Part shown: one piece after another, positions 19,633 to 28,774 of the stretch
How positions within the stretch are numbered: the stretch's first letter is position 1
Layout of the letters: the number at the start of each line of letters is the position of its first letter
Assembly (NCBI GenBank): GCA_002319075.1
Contig: NVQB01000001.1
Span: forward strand, 2,604,001 to 2,668,000
Direction of reading: 5' to 3'
DNA length: 64,000 nucleotides
DNA from: Sphingobacteriaceae bacterium
GTDB lineage: Bacteria > Bacteroidota > Bacteroidia > B-17B0 > Aurantibacillaceae
Notes under the pieces: generated by a model
What the model saw: the letters and a program-made list of their open reading frames with translations, nothing else
What the model was told of the DNA's origin: nothing
Databases searched by the model: none
Position numbers and translations under genes: made by a program

Positions 19633-22005
19633 ATGAAAAAAACAAGTACCCTATTTTGCCTCATTACTTTGGCAACGATCAACAGTTCGTATTTAAGTGC
19701 ACAATGTGGTAGTCCTGTAACGCTTGGCACTTCGTCCAACATGCTTACCAAGGCCCAGTTCAATGGTAACACCGTTGTAGCGGATAAAAACCTGAACACT
19801 GTAATTTTTATACACCGTAATAATCCTACAAACTTCGGTGGCAGTTCAGGAAATTTAAGATACGATATCTCTACCGATGCAGGCGTTACGTGGACCAATA
19901 ATGTCGGCACTCTAAATCCCAACTTAACAAAACAAGCGCGTTATCCTAACATCGCTCTTCATAACCCGGCGAATAATACCGACCCTAACAATGCTTATCT
20001 CACCTTTATGGCCCCAACTCTCAGTAATGCGGGTGCGTGGAGCGGTCTTGTAACAGGCGGGCAAAAGCTAAATGGGAGTGGTAATACGGAGGCTTACATT
20101 CAGCCAGCCACAACCAACTATATTTCCGGATCTTTAATAAAAGGAGCGCCAGGAGTTTTTTGGGCAACAGATTTCTCTTATAATGGAACTCAGTTTACCG
20201 GAAATATTTTTGTTTACAAGGGTCTATGGAATTCAACTAGTAACAGCATTAGTTGGAGTCTGAACAAAACGTTCAGTCCTTCCTTTAATCTTTCTTATTC
20301 AGGAAATCCACCTTTGGGCGAATGCAATATTGCCTTTGATCCTACAGGGATGATCGGGTGGGTATGTGTTACCACGCATCCTAATTCTTCGTCCGGCGCC
20401 TACCGCTATCAACCCATGTTTTATAAAACAGTGGATGGGGGTTTAACCTGGAGCAGCGGGATGGTTGTTGATCTGGCCCAGTTTAGTTGCATTACAGGTG
20501 GCTTGGGGGCAAATACTGTTCCTGGTGTTTATTATGCGAATGATTTAACGGTAGATGTTTACGGACATCCGCACATGATCCTCACTGTTGGAGCCAGCGA
20601 TAACACTTACGGTATATCCAGCAACCAATGGCATCATATACTAGATGTTACGCAACAACATGGCGTGTGGACAGCCTATGACGTAGCAAATGTTATGGCG
20701 GAAGTTGCAACTATATTTCCTGGGTCTCTTGGTTCTAACATGAATCAGATCATGCATCCGCAAATTAGTCGCAGCTCCGACGGTACAAAAGTATTTTTCA
20801 GCTGGACGGACAACATAAATTATCCACTAGGGTTTGCCAACATGTTCCCTGAACTTTATGCGAAAGGATTTGATGTGGTACAAAATAAGTGGACTGCGAT
20901 AAAAGATTTTACAGATTGCAGTTCCACGGCCACCGGACAAATCTTTTTTCCGCACATGGCTGCCGAAGTACTCGAACCATCCAGCGGCAATTACAAACTT
21001 GCAGTTGTATACGCCCAGTTTTCAGGCGATCCGGATGATCAGGGAAACTTTAGATTTTTAGATAACGCAACGTTTAGCAGTACAGATTTTATAAACAGCC
21101 AGGTTTTACTTAATCCGCTTACCGTTTCTCCGGTAGGAACAGTTGCTATTTGTTCAGGAAATTCAGCAACGCTGCAAGTGAGCGGTAATTACCAGGACAT
21201 ACAGTGGAGTAATGGTTATTCCGGCTCTACAAGTTATGCTAATAGCCCTGCAGTGTATTATGTTGGTGTGCGCCAGGGATGTAACGTAGGATGGGATAGC
21301 GTAGTAGTAAAAACACTTAGCCTCACCCTGTCTTCTGCTACCTTAAATGCTTGTAAAGGCATAGCGCAAACCCTCAGTTTGACCGGAACCGCGCTTGGAT
21401 ATACATGGACACCAGGACCATTAATAGGATCAAGCGTAACACTAACGCCCGTTTCAAATGTCATTTATACGGTTACCGGCGTGGGAATTAATACCTGTGT
21501 AGTCACTAAAACTGTCAATGTAGTAGCAAACCCTTTACCCACTGTAAACATAACCAGCAGTCAGAGTGTTATTTGTGAGGGGGAACAAGTGATTCTTGAA
21601 GCCTCAGGAGCAACAAGTTATTCATGGAACTCAGGAGCTTCCACAGCTACTGTTTCGGTTTATCCTTTGTCTACAAATGACTACATGGTAACGGGATATA
21701 GTAATGTTGGCTGCGTTGATACTTTTACTTTTAGCCAAGTAGTAGATGCCTGCACAGGAATTTCGAAAATCAACAATACGTCTCACCAGCTGCAGGTGTA
21801 TCCGAATCCTTCTGCCGGTAAAATAACGATCCATTCAACCGTGGCTGTTCGCGTTAGCTTGAGTAACGAACTGGGACAGGTACTGCAAATTGTAGAGCTC
21901 ACTGCTGAAAGCAATCAAACAGTTATTTTACGAAATCTGGCACCTGGGATTTATTTTTTAAGTGATGGATCTCAACTGCATCATAAAATAGTCGTTCAGA
22001 ACTAA
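19633..22005 (+). CDS. Secreted sialidase-fold-like T9SS type A protein
   Basis: A 790-residue exported protein with a signal peptide of about 23 residues (SSYLSAQ). The N-terminal 480 or so residues show BNR/Asp-box-like spacing (DISTDAGVTWTNN, YKTVDGGLTWSSG, SRSSDGTKVFFSW), as in six-bladed sialidase-like propellers. No full set of sialidase catalytic residues was identified, so binding or structure is as likely as hydrolysis. Three Ig-like modules follow (about 500-720; SYSWNSGAST), then a type A sorting domain (VYPNPSAGKITIHS ... APGIYFLSDG). A hairpin with a short T-run follows the stop. Confidence 0.85.
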   Translation: MKKTSTLFCLITLATINSSYLSAQCGSPVTLGTSSNMLTKAQFNGNTVVADKNLNTVIFIHRNNPTNFGGSSGNLRYDISTDAGVTWTNNVGTLNPNLTKQARYPNIALHNPANNTDPNNAYLTFMAPTLSNAGAWSGLVTGGQKLNGSGNTEAYIQPATTNYISGSLIKGAPGVFWATDFSYNGTQFTGNIFVYKGLWNSTSNSISWSLNKTFSPSFNLSYSGNPPLGECNIAFDPTGMIGWVCVTTHPNSSSGAYRYQPMFYKTVDGGLTWSSGMVVDLAQFSCITGGLGANTVPGVYYANDLTVDVYGHPHMILTVGASDNTYGISSNQWHHILDVTQQHGVWTAYDVANVMAEVATIFPGSLGSNMNQIMHPQISRSSDGTKVFFSWTDNINYPLGFANMFPELYAKGFDVVQNKWTAIKDFTDCSSTATGQIFFPHMAAEVLEPSSGNYKLAVVYAQFSGDPDDQGNFRFLDNATFSSTDFINSQVLLNPLTVSPVGTVAICSGNSATLQVSGNYQDIQWSNGYSGSTSYANSPAVYYVGVRQGCNVGWDSVVVKTLSLTLSSATLNACKGIAQTLSLTGTALGYTWTPGPLIGSSVTLTPVSNVIYTVTGVGINTCVVTKTVNVVANPLPTVNITSSQSVICEGEQVILEASGATSYSWNSGASTATVSVYPLSTNDYMVTGYSNVGCVDTFTFSQVVDACTGISKINNTSHQLQVYPNPSAGKITIHSTVAVRVSLSNELGQVLQIVELTAESNQTVILRNLAPGIYFLSDGSQLHHKIVVQN

Positions 22006-22021
22006 TTTTTATAGAAATTTT

Positions 22022-22059
22022 AAAACCCTTTGGTCTGTATTTATGGATCGAAGGGTTTT
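22022..22059 (+). terminator. Putative terminator hairpin
   Basis: AAAACCCTT (22022-22030) pairs with AAGGGTTTT (22051-22059) across a 20-base loop and ends in a T-run, 16 bases after the stop of the 790-aa secreted protein. Confidence 0.6.
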
Positions 22060-22192
22060 TGGTTTGTAGTATCTTGGAATCTCTATCTGAGAATAACACA
22101 TCATATAGTAGCCTCAAATTATGAAATAACATGATTATGTGATTGTATTTTATCCATTCTTCTTTTAATTTTAAAATCATAGAAAAGAATTA

Positions 22193-25100
22193 GTGAAATT
22201 GCATTCTACTAATAATAAAGTAAGCGTGTTGCCGAAGGCTTCATTTTTTGGGATACTCTTATTATGCCTGTTTAGCAACTCTTCTGCGCAGTTTCATGCA
22301 CCCCATTTTTCGAGGATAGATAAAGGCAAAGGCGCTGAAACGAGTTTTCCTATGGATGTTGCGGTAGATAAAGACTACCGTTACTGGATTGCCACCTTTA
22401 ATGGTTTAATGGAGTACAACGGAACGAGTTTTAAGAACTATCAAATGCCCTTTTCGCAGAATGGAATTCTGGGTTCGGCCTATCTCTTTCGTTTGTGTTT
22501 TGAGAATGACAGTATTCTTTGGATAGCCCATGGCGGTGGAATAGCAAAGTTTGATATTTACCGCAAGCAGTTTGAATTGGTCCCCATTCCTCATATTCCT
22601 GCAAACACTTCTCTTAATTTTATCGAATCTTTTAAAGATTCGGAGGGGAAACTTTTTTTTATTTCCACCCAATTAAAACTTTTGTACTATGATGCGAAAG
22701 AGAAATGCGTAAAACCCTTTGGAGAGATAGACCAGTCTAAAACAGGATTTATTTTTAAGGTTTCTGAAAGCAAAGATAAAAAGTACTACCTGTTTCACTC
22801 AAAAAAGGGATTACTACTTTTTGATAAAAAAAAGAAGTGCATAGTAACTGCAAAAGAAAGCCCCGCCGAATATAAGTGGTTTTTTAGAAAAGAATTTCAA
22901 TGCGCTTTAAACGACTTTGCCGAGATAGGCGAACAAAAATACATTTCGCTTTTAGACACTGTAACACACTTATACTCTGTTATAAAATTTAATGAACGTA
23001 CAAATGAATTCGGCGAACTACCTATTAAATCCAACAAAGGACGTTTGTTTTTTGTAGACTCTTTTAATAAACTCTGGATCTATGGTTTTGGAGGCAAAGA
23101 TGAAGCATGTTTGCATGACCCGGTTACAAATACCAGTTATCTGCTGCCTGATAAAGAAATAAATTCGTCGGAGGTGGATTTTAGTTTATGCTATAAAATT
23201 GTAGAAGATCACGAGAATAACATCTGGCTATGCACAAATACAGGACTGTTAACCTACAACCACCGTCAAAGCAATTACACCATTATTAGTAAAGACCTGC
23301 CAAAGAACATTTACAGTTATATCGAACAAATTGACAGCTCTCATATTTGGTTTGGCACCTTATTTAATGGAATTTATGAATACGACGTGCGCACACGCAC
23401 ATTCAAAAATTATAATTTTTTAAAATCCGGCGGCGATATTTCTTACAATGACATTTGGCAAACCATTAAAACAAAAAAAGGAGATCAGATCTGGATCCTT
23501 CATCAGGAGGGTAAAATAACGCGGTATGATGTTAACAAAAAAAAGTTCTATCATTACAACGATACGCTTTTTAATGGCGATGCTATGTCGTTTTCGGATG
23601 ACGATGAAGGCCATAGCTTCTTTGTAACAACCGAAGGCAGAATTATTACCTACGATAAAAAAACAGATCAATTCAGGCTTTTGCTTCATTTAAATCAGGT
23701 GGAAGGAATTTCTGAGGATATTGAAGTGAGTGATGTCGTTGGCATAGGAGACAAAACACTTATTTTAAGCACATCGGGTGAAGGTTTAATAAAGTTTGAC
23801 CTCAACACCCGAACCTATAAAGTAATCAGGGTAAACTCAAAAGATCCTACTTCGGTGCGAAGCAATATAATTAATATGATGATGCGCGCTGATAAGCAAT
23901 TGATCTATGCCGGCACCACAAATGGCATATTCTCATATAATGCAAATACCGATAGTATTCACAACTATAATTATTCCGACAGGTATAATCTTGGGTTTGT
24001 ATATCAAATAGCTAACGATAAAAATGAGGACTATCTCTATTTTATTGGCACTAGTAAATTGTATTGGCTGAATTGGAAGACCAAAGATATTATTGACCTT
24101 GGCCGGCGTTCGAACATTGAAAGAGCTAACCTTACCGAAATTTGCTACAGCTCTAATTTAAATAAGTTGTATGTTATTTCTGAGGAATCTATTTACGAGG
24201 TTCAGGTGAACCAAAGTGAATTCAGCACCGATTTAAAACCTATTTTGTATTCACTTGAAAGTTATGACAAGATTTTTTACATTAAGAATGATGGGGAAAT
24301 TTTTCTTGAACATGGCTTCAATTCTTTCCGGCTAAGTTATGGAGCATCCACCTATCGTTATAAAGACGATTTGGAATACTTTTATGATTTTGACAATAGC
24401 GGCTGGATTCCTGCATTAACAAATGAAATCGCTTTTAGCAATTTAAGAGGTGGCGATCACCTGTTTAAATTAAAACTGGTTTATAAAGGCAACAGAAGTA
24501 TTAGTCATGAAACATCTTTTACCATTCATTTAAAGAAAAAATTTCACGAAACGGTTTGGTTTTATCTGCTGATTGCCTTGCTGATACTTACTTTTTTTTA
24601 CACACTCTACAGGATAAGGATAAATCGACTACTCGCTGTTGAAAAGGTACGTTTTCAATTATCCCGAGACCTTCATGACGATATGGGATCAACATTGAGT
24701 ACCATAAATATTTTGAGCGAGATGGCTAAGAATAAATTAGCGAAGGAACCAATAACTGCTCAAAATTATTTAGAGAAAATATCTACCTACAGTCAGGTTA
24801 TGATGGACAGTATGGATGATATTGTTTGGAGTATTAACCCCGGCAATGACACTATGAGTAAGGTGCTAAACCGTATGAGAGAGTTTGCCAACAACATTCT
24901 CGAAGCAAAAGATATTGAATTGATCTTTGTTACGAGTTCGCAGCTGGATGAGCTTAAACTCAACATGGCTCTGCGCCGCGACTTTTTTCTTATTTTCAAA
25001 GAGGCCATTAATAATGCCGCAAAGTATGCAGAATGCACAAAAGTTAAAGTGGAATTAAGTGTCAAAAATAAACAGCTGTTATTAAGTATTATGGATAACG

Positions 25101-25252
25101 GGAAAGGATTTGAGTGGAAGAAGGAATCAGAAGGCAATGGTTTAATGAACATGAAAAAAAGAGCCGAAAAAATCAAAGCGCAATTTGAACTCAACTCATC
25201 CGCCAACGAAGGCACCAGAATAGAATTACGTTTGAATTTAAATTTATTATGA
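22193..25252 (+). CDS. Reg_prop beta-propeller sensor histidine kinase
   Basis: A 1019-residue hybrid-type sensor. It starts at GTG (22193), chosen because no later start keeps the signal peptide (FFGILLLCLFSNSSAQ). A periplasmic propeller of ligand-binding-sensor repeats spans about 40-690 (IWLCTNTGLLTYN, IYAGTTNGIFSYN). A Y_Y_Y-like domain comes next (about 700-780) and one transmembrane helix near 787-806 (WFYLLIALLILTFFYTLY). The cytoplasmic part has a HisKA_3 H-box (SRDLHDDMGSTLSTI) and a C-terminal HATPase (KEAINNAAKYA, DNGKGFEW). There is no receiver or AraC domain, so it is a classical kinase of the NarX/DesK class. Its stop overlaps the LuxR-type regulator start by four bases. Confidence 0.93.
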   Translation: MKLHSTNNKVSVLPKASFFGILLLCLFSNSSAQFHAPHFSRIDKGKGAETSFPMDVAVDKDYRYWIATFNGLMEYNGTSFKNYQMPFSQNGILGSAYLFRLCFENDSILWIAHGGGIAKFDIYRKQFELVPIPHIPANTSLNFIESFKDSEGKLFFISTQLKLLYYDAKEKCVKPFGEIDQSKTGFIFKVSESKDKKYYLFHSKKGLLLFDKKKKCIVTAKESPAEYKWFFRKEFQCALNDFAEIGEQKYISLLDTVTHLYSVIKFNERTNEFGELPIKSNKGRLFFVDSFNKLWIYGFGGKDEACLHDPVTNTSYLLPDKEINSSEVDFSLCYKIVEDHENNIWLCTNTGLLTYNHRQSNYTIISKDLPKNIYSYIEQIDSSHIWFGTLFNGIYEYDVRTRTFKNYNFLKSGGDISYNDIWQTIKTKKGDQIWILHQEGKITRYDVNKKKFYHYNDTLFNGDAMSFSDDDEGHSFFVTTEGRIITYDKKTDQFRLLLHLNQVEGISEDIEVSDVVGIGDKTLILSTSGEGLIKFDLNTRTYKVIRVNSKDPTSVRSNIINMMMRADKQLIYAGTTNGIFSYNANTDSIHNYNYSDRYNLGFVYQIANDKNEDYLYFIGTSKLYWLNWKTKDIIDLGRRSNIERANLTEICYSSNLNKLYVISEESIYEVQVNQSEFSTDLKPILYSLESYDKIFYIKNDGEIFLEHGFNSFRLSYGASTYRYKDDLEYFYDFDNSGWIPALTNEIAFSNLRGGDHLFKLKLVYKGNRSISHETSFTIHLKKKFHETVWFYLLIALLILTFFYTLYRIRINRLLAVEKVRFQLSRDLHDDMGSTLSTINILSEMAKNKLAKEPITAQNYLEKISTYSQVMMDSMDDIVWSINPGNDTMSKVLNRMREFANNILEAKDIELIFVTSSQLDELKLNMALRRDFFLIFKEAINNAAKYAECTKVKVELSVKNKQLLLSIMDNGKGFEWKKESEGNGLMNMKKRAEKIKAQFELNSSANEGTRIELRLNLNLL

Positions 25253-25884
25253 TCAGGATTTGCTTATACGAAGACAATAAACAACTACGGGATACTTTGT
25301 GTTTATTAATTGAAGGAGACGATAACTTTAAATTGGAAGCCTCATTTGCGCATTGTATGAATGTGCTGGACGATTATAAAAGATACCGCCCGGATGTGAT
25401 TCTTATGGATATTGACATGCCAGGTATGACTGGCATCCAGGGTCTCATTCATCTGCGCTTTGCGGGATTTACAGAGGTAAAGGTGCTGATGCTTACCGTT
25501 TTCGACGACAATGAAAATGTCTTCGAAGCAGTGAAGAACGGAGCCAATGGTTACATACTCAAAAAAACGCCACCCTCGCAACTGTTGCAGTATATTCATG
25601 ATGCTTTTGAAGGGGGTGCTCCTATGACCTCCAGTGTAGCGCGGCAAGTGCTGACCATGTTTACGGATGTTTATAAACAGAAAAATGATTCGTATAATTT
25701 GAGCGAACGTGAAAGAGATGTTTTAAAGGCGTTGGTTAACGGATATTCTTACAAAATGATTGCGAACGAATTGTTTATATCCATTGATACGGTTCGAAGT
25801 CATATCAAAAAGATCTATGAAAAGATGCACGTTAACAGTAAAACTGAGGCTGTGGCTCTTGCCTTCCGAAACAATCTCCATTAA
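25249..25884 (+). CDS. NarL/LuxR-type response regulator
   Basis: A 211-residue DNA-binding regulator. The receiver domain has Glu8/Asp9, phospho-acceptor Asp54 (VILMDIDMPGMTG) and a conserved Lys in YILKKTPPSQL. The C-terminal LuxR helix-turn-helix (about 145-205) contains LSEREREVLKAL-like sequence and SIDTVRSHIKKIYEKM. It overlaps the sensor kinase gene by ATGA, making them a coupled pair. Its flanking genes both encode T9SS-secreted proteins, so secreted adhesin or enzyme genes are plausible targets, though no binding site could be identified. Confidence 0.95.
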   Translation: MIRICLYEDNKQLRDTLCLLIEGDDNFKLEASFAHCMNVLDDYKRYRPDVILMDIDMPGMTGIQGLIHLRFAGFTEVKVLMLTVFDDNENVFEAVKNGANGYILKKTPPSQLLQYIHDAFEGGAPMTSSVARQVLTMFTDVYKQKNDSYNLSERERDVLKALVNGYSYKMIANELFISIDTVRSHIKKIYEKMHVNSKTEAVALAFRNNLH

Positions 25885-26012
25885 GATCGGGTACTGCCAA
25901 AGTAACCAACAGATTTTTTTTCTTAACACTTTTTTGCAAGTTACTACTCTAAACTCACACAGATATGTGATTGATAGGCGAAGGCAAATGCACCAACTTT
26001 GTCGAAAAAAAA

Positions 26013-27614
26013 ATGAAAACACTATTTTTGCCAGTAATCAGCGCCTTTTTATGGATGAACATCCAAATCACTTCCGCGCAAGTTAGCAGCTACACGTTTA
26101 GTCAGTCGCTACAGTCTTACGGAAATCCCAACAATGGTTCCCTGGTTGGAACAACAATGCAGGACGACGATGTTAACACAGCCGTTTTGCCGTTTAACTT
26201 TGTCTACAACGGCACAACATACACAACAGTTAATGTATGCTCAAACGGTTATTTAAGTTTCGGAACTCTTTCAGGTTTTGAGTATCAGGCTATTTCTGAT
26301 ATGTCTACAAGTAACATTCTTGCACCGTTTGCTCAGGATATGTTTATGGGTACTGTGATTAAAGGTGACCTTAGCTCGGGAAGTAATTCCGTTGTGAATG
26401 TAAGTTCCCTGGGAAATTTAAGCGTTGGAGATTCTTTAATGGACATATTTTTTGATTTTGGCGGAAGCACTCCCATCATTACAGCCATCACGGGCAATAC
26501 CATCGTGTTAAACATTAATTCGCTTAATACTGTTTCGAATCAGGATATGTTTATTATGAACGGAGTTATTCGTCAGAATGTTACAGGTACTTCACCCAAT
26601 CGTATCTGTGAGTTTGAATTTAGAAACATGTGCCGCTTTACTGTGTATGATGAAAGCATTCATTTTAAAGTTAAATTGTATGAAACCACAAACAAAATTG
26701 AGTTTTTGTACGGAAATACCATACCAGGACTTTCAAGTGCTTCGCCCGAAGTTGGTTTAAAAGGAGCAAACAACCTCGATTACAATTCACGTCTCGTAAA
26801 CTCTTCTAATTCTTGGTCTACTTCGATTGCATCCTCATTTATTTCAGATGTCTGTGATTTTACACCAAATAGTGCGCCTGATCTTGGATTGAGTTATGTA
26901 TGGTCTCCTACCGTGTGTGTTAACCCTACACTAACTATTAGTTCTTCAAACCCTTCAGTATGTGTGGGTCAGACAGTAACTTTAACTGCAATGGGCGCTG
27001 CAAGCTATAGCTGGTCTACCGGCTCTACTTCTTTAAACACAAGCGTTTCTCCAACAGTAAATACAACCTATACAGTAACTGGTTTTGTTGGAACCTGCAG
27101 TAGTTCTTTAACTGTGCTTCAAAGTGTAACACCACTGCCAACGCTCAGTATTGCACAAACCAAGACATTAATTTGTAAGGGAAATTCAGCTACGTTAACG
27201 GCAAGTGGAGCCGCAACCTATTCGTGGAGCAATGGTTCCAATGCATCTTCTATTGTGGTTTCCCCTACAGTAACAACAACTTATACTCTTACAGGAGCTA
27301 ATTCTACCTGCGTTTCCAAAAAAATCATTTCTCAGGTTGTAAGTAATTGCACGGGGATAGATGAGGCGAAAACTAGCGTCGAGAACCTGAACGCCTATCC
27401 AAATCCATTTGCAAATAAACTAACTGTTCAAAACCCCTTCAGCCGAACTGTAAGCCTGAAATTAATGGATATGACGGGAAGACTTGTATATGAAAATACC
27501 ATAGAGGCGGGTACTAATCAGGCTATAGATACTGAACGTTTAAATACAGGAATGTATGTTCTGTTACTTGAAGAAGGAGATAATAAGCTCGCAAAAAAAG
27601 TCATTAAACACTAA
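26013..27614 (+). CDS. Secreted Ig-like repeat T9SS type A protein
   Basis: A 533-residue exported protein. The ATG at 26013 is chosen over an upstream in-frame start at 25971 because it begins directly with the signal peptide (MKTLFLPVISAFLWMN...TSAQ). The N-terminal 300 residues form a beta-rich domain with the VCSNGYLSFG pattern found in secreted Bacteroidota proteins; no catalytic motif is visible. Two Ig-like modules follow (ASYSWSTGST, ATYSWSNGSNASS), the second nearly matching one in the 967-aa protein at 16574. It ends with a type A sorting domain (YPNPFANKLTVQ ... TGMYVLLLEEGDNKLAKK). A strong hairpin follows, then the left repeat of the tRNA-Lys island. Confidence 0.85.
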   Translation: MKTLFLPVISAFLWMNIQITSAQVSSYTFSQSLQSYGNPNNGSLVGTTMQDDDVNTAVLPFNFVYNGTTYTTVNVCSNGYLSFGTLSGFEYQAISDMSTSNILAPFAQDMFMGTVIKGDLSSGSNSVVNVSSLGNLSVGDSLMDIFFDFGGSTPIITAITGNTIVLNINSLNTVSNQDMFIMNGVIRQNVTGTSPNRICEFEFRNMCRFTVYDESIHFKVKLYETTNKIEFLYGNTIPGLSSASPEVGLKGANNLDYNSRLVNSSNSWSTSIASSFISDVCDFTPNSAPDLGLSYVWSPTVCVNPTLTISSSNPSVCVGQTVTLTAMGAASYSWSTGSTSLNTSVSPTVNTTYTVTGFVGTCSSSLTVLQSVTPLPTLSIAQTKTLICKGNSATLTASGAATYSWSNGSNASSIVVSPTVTTTYTLTGANSTCVSKKIISQVVSNCTGIDEAKTSVENLNAYPNPFANKLTVQNPFSRTVSLKLMDMTGRLVYENTIEAGTNQAIDTERLNTGMYVLLLEEGDNKLAKKVIKH

Positions 27615-27630
27615 AAATGCCGAAAAATAT

Positions 27631-27660
27631 AAATGGCCATCCGTTCCAGGATGGCCATTT
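27631..27660. terminator. Strong hairpin terminator, left boundary of the island region
   Basis: AAATGGCCATCC (27631-27642), loop GTTCCA, GGATGGCCATTT (27649-27660): a perfect 12-bp stem 16 bases after the secreted-protein stop. It is symmetric, so it could act on both strands, although its T-run is only three bases. Confidence 0.7.
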
Positions 27661-27706
27661 CATTGAGCTACCATTGCTCTCATAGGGCATTTCAAAGGTC
27701 ATAAAG

Positions 27707-27753
27707 CAAAAAAGCCACTCAAAGAGTGGCTTTTTTGCATTTTCTGTGATCCC
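27707..27753 (-). repeat. Left attachment repeat (copy of tRNA-Lys 3' end plus its terminator)
   Basis: This 47-base stretch repeats 37076-37121 with one indel (six versus five T). On the minus strand it contains the last seven bases of tRNA-Lys (GGGATCA), a short spacer and the terminator stem GCCACTC/GAGTGGC. It has no upstream tRNA body, as expected for the displaced 3' end left after integration into a tRNA gene. A weaker matching stretch continues leftward (27681-27704 versus 36964-36987, one mismatch in 24). Confidence 0.85.
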
Positions 27754-28534
27754 ATTGGAGTTTAAAAATATTACTGGAATTTTATGATAAGTTTCTGGAC
27801 TATTGTTTTAATACGGAAGACTATAAGAAAGGGTATACCGGAAAATTAATTAAAGATCTGAAAGCATTTTTGAATTGGGCCACCGAAGAAGGTTATAATA
27901 TCAATCTCGAATTTCGAAAAAAAGCCTTTAAAAAACTGACAGAGGAGCCTGAAATAATTTATCTCACTTACGAAGAATTGATGAAATTGTACAACACGAC
28001 TTTAAAGCAAATACCCGGCTTGACCAGGTTAGAGATGTGTTTTGTTTCGCTTGTTTTACAGGTATGCGTTATTCCGATGTTTTAGCGCTCGTTCCAGAAC
28101 ACGTGCATAAGGACTTTATCAATTATAGGATCGTAAAAACAACTGTTAGCAATACCCTTCCGTTAAATCCATTCTCTAAAGCTATACTGAAGAAATACAA
28201 AGGGAAATTAGGTGACAAGTGTTTACCTGTGATCTCCGAGCAAAAAACCAATGATTATCTGGAGGAGGTTTTTATTGATGTAAAATTAAAAGCGAATGGT
28301 TCAAAAGATAAACTTCCAGGGTGCAAAAGTCATAAAAGTCACGGCGCCCTTACATGAAGTTGTTACTTATCACATTAGTAAAAAACCTTTATGACCAATT
28401 TCCTGGCTAAAGGTGGAAGCCTATTAACTGCGACGTCTATTACAGGCAATAAAGATTTAAAGACGGCCCGCCGATATTACAAAGTTGTAGATACCTTGAA
28501 AGCTGATGAAATGGCGAGGGTGTTTGGGAAATAG
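27750..28534 (+). pseudogene. Degraded tyrosine recombinase (integrase)
   Basis: Coding sequence for a Bacteroidota phage-type integrase is spread over three frames. Frame A opens at the att repeat without a start codon and holds the SAM-like core-binding domain (YTGKLIKDLKAFLNWATEEG). A frameshift near 28050 leads into frame B with the catalytic-domain start (FACFTGMRYSDVLAL, containing the first catalytic Arg). A second frameshift near 28350 leads to frame C (TNFLAKGGSLLTATSITG ... YYKVVDTLKADEMARVFGK). The usual HxxR region is damaged (HKSHGALT). The N-terminus is missing exactly at the left repeat. It cannot encode an active enzyme, so the island is probably no longer self-mobile. Confidence 0.85.
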
Positions 28535-28589
28535 CCTCGTTTACAAATATTGACCTAATTATTCACCAAATCGCGGGTTTTGCACTTTT

Positions 28590-28616
28590 CTATACATGTT
28601 CGGCGAACATATATAG
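28590..28616. promoter_or_regulatory. 12-bp inverted repeat upstream of the Fic gene
   Basis: CTATACATGTTC (28590-28601), GGC, GAACATATATAG (28605-28616): arms complementary except for one base. The same CTATACAT half-site recurs at 28705. It is a likely operator, perhaps for the winged-helix domain of the Fic protein encoded downstream. Confidence 0.5.
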
Positions 28617-28653
28617 TTTTTAGGCAAAATCCATATATAAGTTTGCAAATTGT

Positions 28654-28686
28654 CTTGCATTTGACTTGTATTTGACTTGCATTTGT
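28654..28686. repeat. Three tandem 11-bp repeats upstream of the Fic gene
   Basis: CTTGCATTTGA, CTTGTATTTGA and CTTGCATTTGT stand head to tail with one or two differences. They lie between the two CTATACAT inverted repeats and look like a binding-site array. Confidence 0.6.
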
Positions 28687-28704
28687 TTACAAATATGTTA
28701 AAAT

Positions 28705-28731
28705 CTATACATATCTCAAAAACATGTATAG
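28705..28731. promoter_or_regulatory. Second CTATACAT inverted repeat upstream of the Fic gene
   Basis: CTATACAT (28705-28712) and ATGTATAG (28724-28731) are exact reverse complements separated by 11 bases. They repeat the outer part of the palindrome at 28590 and end 43 bases before the Fic start, consistent with a second operator overlapping the promoter. Confidence 0.45.
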
Positions 28732-28774
28732 AAAATAGCGTTTTTCTATATATATATTTGTATTTACATTAAGT

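Noticed and set aside
27664-27700. A second tRNA-like remnant (GAGCTACC...GCTC) left of the island
   Set aside because: The resemblance to a D-arm is limited to a few bases and the order does not match a tRNA; no fold can be drawn.
28654-28686. CRISPR-like array
   Set aside because: Three 11-base units stand directly head to tail with no spacers; this is a short tandem repeat. No CRISPR array was seen in the window.
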